A stretch of DNA of 64,000 nucleotides. Source: JANMDS01 sp031430575 (GTDB taxonomy: Bacteria > Pseudomonadota > Gammaproteobacteria > Burkholderiales > Casimicrobiaceae). Position numbers and translations under genes: made by a program. Of the stretch, positions 54,711-62,465 are shown one piece after another. Under the pieces are notes generated by a model, which searched no databases, was not told the origin of the DNA, and saw nothing but the letters and a program-made list of their open reading frames with translations. The DNA is taken from contig JANPBT010000064.1 in NCBI GenBank assembly GCA_031430575.1, positions 32,504 through 96,503 on the forward strand, given 5' to 3'. Positions within the stretch are counted from its first letter, which is position 1. Every line of letters begins with the position of its first letter.

Positions 54711-55648
54711 GATGATTTCCCAGAACGGCGCGCGCGCAATTTATCAGGGATTGAGAGCAGCCCATCAGGCAAGACGACCATCATCACAATGACCATCACG
54801 CCAAAAATAAAGAGATACCAGCCTTGCGCAAACCGTAACCATTCCGGCAGCAAAACGCCAACAGCGGCACCCACCACGGGCCCTAAGAAATACCCGGGCC
54901 CGCCGACGACTACCATCAGATAAAGCATGATCGATGCACCAATCGTAAAGGGCGCGGGCTCAATAAATTCCACCAGTGACGCATAAAGCCCACCCGCGAT
55001 ACCTGCATACGCCGCACCAATCGCGAACGACAGCAGGGTATAGCCACGCACGTTGACCCCCAACGACTCGGCGCGAATGGGGTTATCGCGCAAGGCGGTG
55101 AAGGCTTTGCCCCATGGCGAGCGCAGCATCCACCAGAGCAGCGCCGAGAGCACGATGCACCAGGCGAGGCAGAAGTAATAATAAGCACTTTGTGAGCTCA
55201 AGCTCATGCCAAAAAATGAAGGCCGGGCGATATTGTTAATGCCAAACGTGCCCCCTGTGATGGCTTCTTCGTTGCGCATGAAAAGCCATACCGCAATATT
55301 GAAGCCGAGGGTGGCAAAAGCAAGGTAAATCGTTTGCACGCGTAGCGCGGGAAAGCCGACAACGAGCCCCATGAAAAAGCACAGCGCCGCCGCCGCCGGG
55401 ATGCCAAGCCACCACGAGATGCCTGCTTTCATCATGATCGCAACGGTATACGCGCCGATGCCTAAAAATGCTGCATGACCCAACGATTTTTGCCCAGCAT
55501 AGCCCACCGTGAGATTGAGCCCCATCGTTGCGATGATGTAGATGAACCACATGGAGAGCAGATAGAGGCCGTAGCGCTTTAAGCCCTGGGGCGCAAAGAG
55601 CAGCGCCAGCGCTGCCACCGCGAAGAGGACGTAAGTCATTTTTTTCAT
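54707..55648 (-). CDS. livM: Branched-chain amino acid-type ABC transporter permease LivM
   Basis: A 313-residue permease with about nine hydrophobic segments. The LivM motifs are MGLNLTVGYAGQKSLGHAAFLGIGAYT and the cytoplasmic loop SPWGKAFTALRDNPIRAESLGVNVR that contacts the ATPases. It overlaps livG by 4 nt and livH by 4 nt. No dispersed repeat is present. Confidence 0.94.
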   Translation of the reverse strand: MKKMTYVLFAVAALALLFAPQGLKRYGLYLLSMWFIYIIATMGLNLTVGYAGQKSLGHAAFLGIGAYTVAIMMKAGISWWLGIPAAAALCFFMGLVVGFPALRVQTIYLAFATLGFNIAVWLFMRNEEAITGGTFGINNIARPSFFGMSLSSQSAYYYFCLAWCIVLSALLWWMLRSPWGKAFTALRDNPIRAESLGVNVRGYTLLSFAIGAAYAGIAGGLYASLVEFIEPAPFTIGASIMLYLMVVVGGPGYFLGPVVGAAVGVLLPEWLRFAQGWYLFIFGVMVIVMMVVLPDGLLSIPDKLRARRSGKSS

Positions 55649-56520
55649 ACTTTGCGCTCCACTGCTTTACCGAGCAAGCCTTGTGGTTTAAATAAAATCA
55701 CCACCATAAAAATGACCAATGCGACCGCGTCTTTATACGCAGGCGAAATGTAGGCCGCTGCTAAGTTTTCGCAAACGCCGACGAGCACGCCGCCTAAAAG
55801 TGCGCCGCGGGTATTGTTAAAGCCGCCGATAATGGCCGCAAAAAATGCTTTGGTGCCAAGCGATTCGCCCATATCAAATTTGGCAAGGTACGTTGGCGTG
55901 ACCAACAGGGCGGCTGCGCAGGCCAAGAGGGCATTGAGCGCAAAGGTGTAGAACACCATTCGATTAACGGGAATACCAAGCACGGTCGCCGCTTCAGTGT
56001 TTTGGGCAACGGCTTGCATCGCCCGGCCGGTCACTGTTTTTGCGAGGAAGGCTTGCACGATAAAGATCAGCATGAGCGCGCAAATGAGGGTGCCGATATC
56101 ACCCGCGCTAATGGTTACGCCTGCAATATTAAAAATCTTATCGGGAAAAATTTGGGGAAACGGGTGTGGCTCCGCGCTATAGAGCATGCGCACGCCATTG
56201 CGCATCGCGATGGAAAGCCCGATCGTGGCAACAACAATCGGCATCATGCCAAATTTCAAAAGTGGATTCACAATCGAGGACTTAAACGCGCCGCCGAGAA
56301 ACAGCACCGAGCCCGCGCAGGCGAGCAGAAATGCCATCCAAAGCGGTAAGCCAACGCCGAGCGCGATCACCATCATAAAAGCGGGCAACATGACAAATTC
56401 ACCTTGGGCGAAATTGATGGTGCCTGAGGCTTGCCAGAGCAAGGTGAAGCCGAGTGCGGCGAGTGCATAAATGCAGCCGGTGGCGATCCCTGAAAACGTT
56501 AACTGGAGGAAGTCAATCAT
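55645..56520 (-). CDS. livH: Branched-chain amino acid-type ABC transporter permease LivH
   Basis: A 291-residue permease. It has the LivH N terminus (FLQLTFSGIATGCIYALAALGFTLLWQASGTINFAQGEFVML) and the coupling loop GRAMQAVAQNTEAATVLGIPVNR. It is preceded by the substrate-binding protein gene, with a near-perfect palindrome between them. A degenerate form of the repeat (GCGCCGCGGGTATT) occurs near 55800. Confidence 0.94.
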   Translation of the reverse strand: MIDFLQLTFSGIATGCIYALAALGFTLLWQASGTINFAQGEFVMLPAFMMVIALGVGLPLWMAFLLACAGSVLFLGGAFKSSIVNPLLKFGMMPIVVATIGLSIAMRNGVRMLYSAEPHPFPQIFPDKIFNIAGVTISAGDIGTLICALMLIFIVQAFLAKTVTGRAMQAVAQNTEAATVLGIPVNRMVFYTFALNALLACAAALLVTPTYLAKFDMGESLGTKAFFAAIIGGFNNTRGALLGGVLVGVCENLAAAYISPAYKDAVALVIFMVVILFKPQGLLGKAVERKV

Positions 56521-56537
56521 GCATGAGCCCTACATGT

Positions 56538-56574
56538 AAATACCTGCGGCGCAGATTCTGCGCCGCAGGTATTT
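56538..56574. repeat. 37-bp near-perfect palindrome made of two abutting dispersed repeats (livK-livH gap)
   Basis: Cores at 56543-56554 and 56558-56569. The 18-nt half AAATACCTGCGGCGCAGA is mirrored exactly around a single central base (56556). It lies between the binding-protein gene and the permease gene, where a hairpin often protects the binding-protein mRNA or lowers downstream expression. Confidence 0.93.
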
Positions 56575-56586
56575 GGGTTTAGCCGA

Positions 56587-57726
56587 TTATTTGCCCAGTG
56601 GCGCGAGGATGGAGACCACTTCTTGCTTGCCGCCTTTGACTTCGACCAAGAAGCTTTCGCGATCAAGATCACCGTTGCTATCAACGCTGACATCCATCAA
56701 CACACCAGGATGCTGCTTCGCAGAGACTTTCAACCCGTGCAGTGCTTTGACGACTTCAGCTTTATCGACTTTACCTGCTTTTTCGATGGCAGCTTTCAAG
56801 ATAAAGACGCCGGTGTAGCCCTTGATGCCGTTGTGATCGGACTTTGCTTTATAGGCAGATTCATATTTCTGAGCATATGCCTTCATCAGTGGGTTTGGAG
56901 CGTCGATCGTTAAGCCGACATGCGCGACCGCGCCGTTTGCAGATTCGCCAGCGAGCTCGATCACTTTTTGGCCTGTCAACGTCGTTTCACCAATTAATGG
57001 TTTGTTCCAGCCTTGCTTGCGGAATTCACGTAGCGCCCGCGCACTTTCTTCTTCATTTAAGTAGAGAAACGCTGCATCCGCGCCGCTGGATTTGGCTTTC
57101 AATACCGCCGCTGAGAAATCGATCTGACCGGCATCGGTCGAAATATCAGCGACCACTTTCGTTGATGAGGAGGCTAGCGCTTTATTGATTGCATCGCGAC
57201 CGCCCTTGCCGAAATCGTTGTTAACGAAAACCACCGCGAGCGATTTCACTTTCGCTTGATCGCTGATGTAGCGGGCGACTTTTGGCATCGCTGTGTCTTG
57301 CGTAAAGCTCGTGCGGAAGATGTAGGGGTTGCCCTGCTTGGTGATACTCGCCGCTTCGCCGCCGGTGAAATTAGGCGTTTGCGCTTTTTGCGTTTCCGCC
57401 ATGCTGACCATGATTGAGCCAGAGTAGACCGGGCCGAACACTGCAAATACGCCATCGTCCACGGCTTTGGTCGCCAAGCCCTTGGCTACGCCCGGATTGG
57501 TCTGCGTATCGCTGACCGCATTTTCAATCTTGCGACCCATGATGCCACCCGCGGCATTGATTTCGTTGATAGCTAAATCCATGCCTTGCTTAAATTGCGT
57601 GCCTGCCGCCGTGCCCGCGCCCGAGAGCTCGACTAGGGTTGCAATTTTGAGTGCTTGCGCTTGCGCGCCAAATGCGGTGATCGAAGCGATGACTGCGCTG
57701 GCTAAATGACGATTTATAAATTTCAC
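56587..57726 (-). CDS. livK: ABC transporter substrate-binding protein (LivK/Leu-Ile-Val-binding family)
   Basis: A 379-residue periplasmic receptor. The start is GTG at 57726 with a perfect GGAGG ribosome-binding site nine bases upstream; signal peptide VKFINRHLASAVIASITAFGAQAQA. The mature part begins LKIATLVELSGAGTAAGTQFKQGMDLAINEINAAGG and has the Peripla_BP_6 fold (AVFGPVYSGSIMVSM, FGKGGRDAINKAL, GVFILKAAIEKAG). The ligand is unknown; context favours an organic acid. Confidence 0.93.
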   Translation of the reverse strand: MKFINRHLASAVIASITAFGAQAQALKIATLVELSGAGTAAGTQFKQGMDLAINEINAAGGIMGRKIENAVSDTQTNPGVAKGLATKAVDDGVFAVFGPVYSGSIMVSMAETQKAQTPNFTGGEAASITKQGNPYIFRTSFTQDTAMPKVARYISDQAKVKSLAVVFVNNDFGKGGRDAINKALASSSTKVVADISTDAGQIDFSAAVLKAKSSGADAAFLYLNEEESARALREFRKQGWNKPLIGETTLTGQKVIELAGESANGAVAHVGLTIDAPNPLMKAYAQKYESAYKAKSDHNGIKGYTGVFILKAAIEKAGKVDKAEVVKALHGLKVSAKQHPGVLMDVSVDSNGDLDRESFLVEVKGGKQEVVSILAPLGK

Positions 57727-58034
57727 TTTACTGCCTCCTTGATTAATTCGAATAATGAAACGAGATGGATGATACCGAGTTGAAAACGTTTGCGCTTGTG
57801 GTTGGATGACGTTGCGCGGGTGCAGATTGCGATGGTGCAATGCAGCAATCACCGCAATCTGCAGCATCAATGCACTTCGCTGAGCGCAGAAAATTATCGG
57901 AGTCGTCGAGATGAATCAATGTTGGATTCATCTTGCGCTGGTATTTGGTGGTCACCGAGGCATCGACGCGCGAGGTTAGCCGCGCGCATAGCAGATATGC
58001 GGCAAAGGCGCTCTCAGCGGTGGTGTATGCAGCG
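57727..58034. other. Intergenic region upstream of livK
   Basis: About 300 bases with no supported gene. It should hold the liv operon promoter. An 11-bp inverted repeat (TGCAGATTGCG at 57821-57831, its complement at 57853-57863) is visible, with no T run after it on either strand. Confidence 0.5.
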
Positions 58035-58886
58035 TTAAGTTGGCGCACAGGATTTTTCCAAAAGAAAGTCCACGAGTAATCCGCGCACTTGCGCGAACAT
58101 ATCGATGCCCGTGCTTGTTTTGCAGCCGGCCATGCGTGCGGCCGCAATCATCGGCGGCACTGCTGGCGCTGTGACCACGCAGCCGACAAATACCTGCGGC
58201 GCAATTTCAGCAATTTTTATTGGGAATGGATCGGTGTTTGTCATCCCCATGGGGGTCGCGTTTGCTGCAATATCAAATCCGCTTGGGTCGATGCTCCCAA
58301 TTTCGATACTGCAGCGATCTAGCGTAGTTAAGCGTGCGATTAAGGCGTCGCGTCGCGATGCGTCTGCATCGTGAATCGCAATCGCCCGCACGCCCGCATT
58401 TACAAAAGCATGGGCGATTGCCGATCCCGCGCCGCCAGCGCCCACAAGCAATGCGCGTGCGCCATTTGGAACGCCGCCGGCCTGCGACACTGCCGCGACA
58501 AAGGCCTGCCCGTCGCACATATCACCATGCCACGAGCCATCTGTGTTTCGGCGCATGACATTGACTGCGCCGACGAACGCCGCCCGCGGCGTAGTAGTTT
58601 TGCATTGTGAAAAGCAGGCAAATTTGTGGGGCACGGTGACCAGCACGCTATCGACGTTTGCCTGCGCAGAAATACCGACAAACCACGCGGCGAGATCACG
58701 CGGCGCGACGTGCGCGGGCACGCATACGGCATTGCGGCCTTGCGCTTGAATGAGCGCGGTGACACCTGCAGGTGATTTCACTTGGGCAATGGGATCGCCC
58801 ACGATGAAGTGGATGCGGGTTGCGCCGTCGAGCGTATTGGCCAAAGGGAGTTGCAGGGCTTCCATTTCGGGGTGATCCATCACCAT
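58035..58886 (-). CDS. Shikimate dehydrogenase family protein (AroE-like, divergent)
   Basis: A 283-residue AroE-fold protein: VGDPIAQVKSPAGV at the shikimate site, VLVTVPHK with the catalytic lysine, GAVNVMRR, GDMCDGQAF (aspartate kept, but the usual NTDG is changed), and the NADP-binding GAGGAGSAIAHAF. The divergence from biosynthetic AroE and the neighbouring IclR and acyl-CoA dehydrogenase suggest a catabolic quinate/shikimate-type or other hydroxy-acid dehydrogenase. The CAA variant of the repeat at 58193-58204 encodes IAPQVFVG. Divergent from the IclR gene. Confidence 0.85.
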   Translation of the reverse strand: MVMDHPEMEALQLPLANTLDGATRIHFIVGDPIAQVKSPAGVTALIQAQGRNAVCVPAHVAPRDLAAWFVGISAQANVDSVLVTVPHKFACFSQCKTTTPRAAFVGAVNVMRRNTDGSWHGDMCDGQAFVAAVSQAGGVPNGARALLVGAGGAGSAIAHAFVNAGVRAIAIHDADASRRDALIARLTTLDRCSIEIGSIDPSGFDIAANATPMGMTNTDPFPIKIAEIAPQVFVGCVVTAPAVPPMIAAARMAGCKTSTGIDMFAQVRGLLVDFLLEKSCAPT

Positions 58887-58890
58887 TTTT

Positions 58891-58915
58891 GGAATTCTAT
58901 TCCGAAAAAGAATAG
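58891..58915. promoter_or_regulatory. Probable operator between aroE-like gene and IclR regulator
   Basis: Overlapping inverted repeats: GGAAT-N3-ATTCC (58891-58903) and CTATTC-N7-GAATAG (58897-58902, 58910-58915), in a divergent promoter region beside an IclR gene. Confidence 0.55.
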
Positions 58916-58986
58916 CTTGGCAAATTTAGATACACTTGCCGCATGACGATAACTTTAATAGCCCAATTACTTTTCTTGGTGCGGCG

Positions 58987-59823
58987 ATGAGCGCCCTGCA
59001 ACGCACCCTGGCCGTGCTCGAATTACTCACTCAGCATGGCCACGGCATGGAATCGGCAGCGGTTGCCGATCAACTCAATATGCCACGCAGTGCCGCCCAT
59101 CGCATGCTCAATGATCTCGTCGCTGCGGGCTACGTGCAGCAATTGCGTGAGCATGGGGAGTACATGCTCACGACCAAGCTGGTCTCGATGGGGCTCTCGT
59201 TTTTGAGTCAAAGCGGTATCGTCGATTTCTCGCAGCCTCTGCTCGATCGGCTGGCATCACTTTCGGGCGAGCTTGCACGGCTCTCGGTGATCGATGGTGA
59301 TCGCCTGACATGGGTTGCACGTGCGCAAGGCGCGACAAGCGGCCTACGGCATGACCCCGATATGGGCGCTGAAGTGCGGCTTTCGTGTTCGTCTACTGGC
59401 GTTGCTTGGATGAGCGCGCTCGCCGATGACGACGCGCTCGCTCTCATTGCGCAGCAGGGATTAGGGGCACGAAAAGACTATGGGCCCAATGCGCCTACAT
59501 CGCTCAATGCGGTGCTCACGCATGTAAAGCAAGCCCGTAAGCGCGGATATGCGATTATGGAAAATACGCACGAAGCGGGCACCAGTGCGATGGGCGCGGT
59601 AGTGCGCTTAGCCGGTCAACCGCCCTTGGGTGTGGTCAGCATTTCGGGCCCTGCTGTGCGCTTTACCCGCGCGCGCATTGAGCGCTTAGGTGATGAGCTG
59701 GTTTCAGTTGCGGCCCAATTGGCTGTTGCCAGTAGCAGCTCGCCGTATTTTCAGAAAGCGCGCGGGCTTGGGCAAAGCGGTGTGCAGTGGCCCACGCGAC
59801 GTGCGCCAATCGCAAAGGTCTAA
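58987..59823 (+). CDS. IclR family transcriptional regulator
   Basis: About 278 residues. The N-terminal winged helix reads RTLAVLELLTQHGHGMESAAVADQLNMPRSAAHRMLNDLVAAGYV and is followed by an IclR effector domain (SVIDGDRLTWVARAQG, GYAIMENTHEAGTSAMGAVVRL). The ATG at 58987 fits the family length; the frame is open upstream to 58936 without homology. It probably controls the divergent AroE-like gene and its own operon with the acyl-CoA dehydrogenase, in response to a small organic acid. Confidence 0.92.
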   Translation: MSALQRTLAVLELLTQHGHGMESAAVADQLNMPRSAAHRMLNDLVAAGYVQQLREHGEYMLTTKLVSMGLSFLSQSGIVDFSQPLLDRLASLSGELARLSVIDGDRLTWVARAQGATSGLRHDPDMGAEVRLSCSSTGVAWMSALADDDALALIAQQGLGARKDYGPNAPTSLNAVLTHVKQARKRGYAIMENTHEAGTSAMGAVVRLAGQPPLGVVSISGPAVRFTRARIERLGDELVSVAAQLAVASSSSPYFQKARGLGQSGVQWPTRRAPIAKV

Positions 59824-59828
59824 GCGCA

Positions 59829-60989
59829 ATGAATTTCTCTTTGAGTGACGAGCAAAAAATGATGATCGAAACGGTGCGCCGTTTTATCGCCGATGAATTG
59901 CAGCCGCTGGAAGCGCGCGTAGAAAACGACGGTGCGCTTGACGATACCACTGCGTGCGAAATTTTCAAGAAAAGCAAAGCCCTTGGATTGTTTGCGCTCA
60001 ATATGCCGCCTGAGCTCGGCGGCGCGGGTCTGTCAAATGTTGATCGCATGTTATGCGAAGAGCAATTTGGGCACACCACCGACATTCTCATTCGGCGGGC
60101 GTTCGGCAATGTATATGAGCCGTTGTTGGTCTGCAAGGAGGGCCAGCGTGCGCGGTGGCTCGCACCAACAGCGCGCGGCGAGCGCACCTGCTCGATTGCC
60201 ATCACCGAGACCGGCGCAGGATCTGATGCGGCAAGTATCAAAACGACTGCAACGCAGTGCGCAACGGGCTGGATTTTGAATGGCAGCAAGCATTTCATTA
60301 GCGACGGGCTTTGGAGCGATTTCTTTTTAGTCTCTGCGCGCACGGGCGAAAAAGAAATTTCGATGTTCATGGTCGATAAAGGCTTGCCTGGATTCACGCT
60401 TGGCAAAGATCAAAAAATGATGGGCCTACGCGGCACGCCACACATCGAGCTTGCATTTGATAACGTGCCGCTAGAAGGCGAAGCGCTCCTTGGCGAGCAA
60501 GGGCAAGGCTTCAAGCTTGCGATGGGCGCGCTAAATGTCGTGCGCCTTGCGCAAGTCGGCGCGCGGGCCGTAGGCAAAGCCTCGCAGGTATTAGAAAAGA
60601 TGATCACCTATGCCAACGACCGCTCGCAATTTGGCCAGCGCATTGGTGATTTTCAGATGGTGCAAGCCCAAATCGCCGATAGCGTGATCGAGGTCAATGC
60701 CGCGCGTTGGATGGTGCTGCATGCGGCGTGGATGCTCGATCAAGGCCATGATGCGCGAGAGCAGATCGCGATGGTGAAAGTGCATGCTGCGGAAATGCTC
60801 GGGCGCGTGGTTGATCGTGCCGTGCAAATTTTTGGCGGTATGGGCTATTGCAAAGAGCTACCGATTGAGCGCTATTACCGTGATGCCCGCATCTATCGCA
60901 TTTATGATGGCACGAGCGAAATTCACCGTAGCGTCATCGCCAAAGCAGCGCTCAAAAAGGGCGCAGTGTTGTTTGATTTGCATCGGTAA
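59829..60989 (+). CDS. Acyl-CoA dehydrogenase
   Basis: A 386-residue flavoenzyme. The family motifs are all present: CSIAITETGAGSDAASIKTTA (FAD/substrate loop), MGLRGTPHIELAFDNVPLEGEALLGEQGQGF, FGQRIGDFQMVQAQIAD, VQIFGGMGYCKELPIERYYRDARIYRIYDGTSEIHR. The glutamate in DGTSEIHR is at the catalytic-base position. It starts five bases after the iclR stop, so the two are co-transcribed. The acyl chain cannot be predicted. Confidence 0.93.
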   Translation: MNFSLSDEQKMMIETVRRFIADELQPLEARVENDGALDDTTACEIFKKSKALGLFALNMPPELGGAGLSNVDRMLCEEQFGHTTDILIRRAFGNVYEPLLVCKEGQRARWLAPTARGERTCSIAITETGAGSDAASIKTTATQCATGWILNGSKHFISDGLWSDFFLVSARTGEKEISMFMVDKGLPGFTLGKDQKMMGLRGTPHIELAFDNVPLEGEALLGEQGQGFKLAMGALNVVRLAQVGARAVGKASQVLEKMITYANDRSQFGQRIGDFQMVQAQIADSVIEVNAARWMVLHAAWMLDQGHDAREQIAMVKVHAAEMLGRVVDRAVQIFGGMGYCKELPIERYYRDARIYRIYDGTSEIHRSVIAKAALKKGAVLFDLHR

Positions 60990-61017
60990 AGTCACGCGGC
61001 AGGCAGTCAAAAAAAGG

Positions 61018-61040
61018 CGAATCTGCGCCGCAGGTATGAC
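61018..61040. repeat. Dispersed repeat, single copy after the acyl-CoA dehydrogenase gene
   Basis: Exact core at 61023-61034, the rightmost copy in the window. The following 61070-61110 (AGCCCGGATTGCGC... to ...CTCGGGC) resembles a partial REP-like palindrome. Confidence 0.88.
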
Positions 61041-61263
61041 GCGAAAGTGGGGTTAGGAAAAGCACCGTAGCCCGGATTGCGCTGCTGCGCGTCTAACTCG
61101 GGCAGCCATTTCTTCGTTCAACATCACCCGATTAAAAATGAGGTAGGGAGAGCACCGCTCTTCTGTGCACCAGAAATCGCCAGAATGCATTGCATACGTG
61201 CCGTACGCCGGTGCGCCGATACAGCGTGGCACGCACTACCAATTTTTGCGCCTCTTACGCTTG

Positions 61264-61647
61264 CTATTTTTTGGGCGCTGCGCGTACAAATCGTACGCCT
61301 TCAACCGCTTCGAAATCGGCATCTTGCGTCCAAAGTGTCGCTCCAAACTGATGGGCGGTGGCGAGAATCAAACTATCGGCCATCGGCAGCTTGTAGGTTT
61401 GCGAAAGCTCCGCAGCACGCAGGGAAATCGCTGTATCCACCGCAACAACGCGGCCTTCTTGCATGAGCGAAATCGCCTCGAACGCAACCGCCTCACCGCG
61501 CTGCGCGTTCACGCGCTTGAAAACTTCAAATAAATTGATCGCTGAGACCAGTAAATCCTTCGGCTTCAAAATAGTTGGCGCGAAGAACGAAGCGTTTGGG
61601 CCATCCGCAAAATACTCAAGCCAACCGGACGAATCCACAACGTTCAC
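61264..61647 (-). CDS. vapC: PIN-domain toxin (VapC type)
   Basis: A 127-residue PIN ribonuclease. The acidic residues of the active site are D5 (VVDSSGWLEYF), E41 (INLFEVFKR), D91 (MADSLILATA) and D109 (LWTQDADF), all in place, so it is probably active. VapC toxins cleave tRNA or rRNA and are normally neutralised by a small VapB encoded just upstream. Here the start overlaps by 4 nt the end of an 273-residue gene of another type, and no VapB-like frame is visible. Confidence 0.88.
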   Translation of the reverse strand: MNVVDSSGWLEYFADGPNASFFAPTILKPKDLLVSAINLFEVFKRVNAQRGEAVAFEAISLMQEGRVVAVDTAISLRAAELSQTYKLPMADSLILATAHQFGATLWTQDADFEAVEGVRFVRAAPKK

Positions 61648-62465
61648 ACGCGGTCATCCTCTCGTGGCACATCAGTAGAAATTCCTGGAATCATGCCCTT
61701 CGACTTTTCTAGGCAATCAAGCATAAGTGTCTTGTACTTTTTCACTACATCTTCTTTCATACTAACTTCTCCGTCCTCTGCGGTGTTTTGCATTGAATCA
61801 AGACAAACATTCAATCGGATCATGGCGAACCGGAGCGTCCTAATCGATTCGCGATATAAAAATTTTCTAGCTAATTCGTCCGGCTCATAGCTCGAGTAGA
61901 TTTGAACTTTTTTTTCTACCGCAGCCCTCCCCATCATCAGACTCTGAATTTGATGTCCAGTTAAGTGCGCAGCCTGACTGCACATTTTCCATGTGGTAAA
62001 CCACTCTACACTTGCTTCTAGGCTTTGCTCCTTTCCCCATAAATTGATCGCCTCAATTCGGACTTTATTTTTCTGTTTTTTAGGCGCCCCGATTGATCGC
62101 CAAACATTGACTCGTCTCACAAGCTCGGATTGGTTTTCGGCTTTATCCCAACCGATGCGGCTGTCTAGTGCAGATAGCTCCGCCGCGGCCCACGTAGAGA
62201 GCGGGTCAACCGCGAACTCGTGTACCCATACCATCGCCTCAATTTGGCATCTGAGTATTGGCCAGATTGAAAGCCACTGCTCTTTTTCAGCAAGCGTGGC
62301 AAATGCGTTTGCGTGTTCCAACACTGCCGCAGCGTAGGCCATTACAAATCCCGAAGGACGAAAATTCGAATTAAAACGTTGCTGTTTAATAAATGCTTCC
62401 GCGTTCGTAATTTCAGTCTGCAGTTCGGGCAACGAGCAATTTTTTTCTTCCAATTTTGTGCTCAT
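61644..62465 (-). CDS. DUF5677-like hypothetical protein
   Basis: A 273-residue, helix-rich protein without signal or membrane segments. The central AAAVLEHANAFATLAEKEQWLSIWPILRCQIEAMVWVHEF resembles DUF5677-type proteins, which have repeated E/H-containing helices; this assignment is tentative. The ATG at 62465 overlaps the thiolase stop by one base. AT-richer composition than the thiolase and the absence of the dispersed repeat suggest later arrival. Its C terminus (STDVPREDDRV) overlaps the PIN toxin start, so the two are translationally coupled. Confidence 0.6.
   Translation of the reverse strand: MSTKLEEKNCSLPELQTEITNAEAFIKQQRFNSNFRPSGFVMAYAAAVLEHANAFATLAEKEQWLSIWPILRCQIEAMVWVHEFAVDPLSTWAAAELSALDSRIGWDKAENQSELVRRVNVWRSIGAPKKQKNKVRIEAINLWGKEQSLEASVEWFTTWKMCSQAAHLTGHQIQSLMMGRAAVEKKVQIYSSYEPDELARKFLYRESIRTLRFAMIRLNVCLDSMQNTAEDGEVSMKEDVVKKYKTLMLDCLEKSKGMIPGISTDVPREDDRV

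Noticed and set aside
57821..57863. Inverted repeat downstream of the aroE-like gene as terminator
   Set aside because: No T run follows on either strand and it is about 170 bases beyond the stop.
57743..58147. Minus-strand open frame upstream of livK
   Set aside because: It overlaps the aroE-like 3' end in another frame and lacks recognisable motifs.
757..61040. Interpretation of the dispersed repeat as a CRISPR array or classical REP element
   Set aside because: Copies are not regularly spaced with unique spacers, and many lie inside conserved genes, which is not typical of REP sequences.
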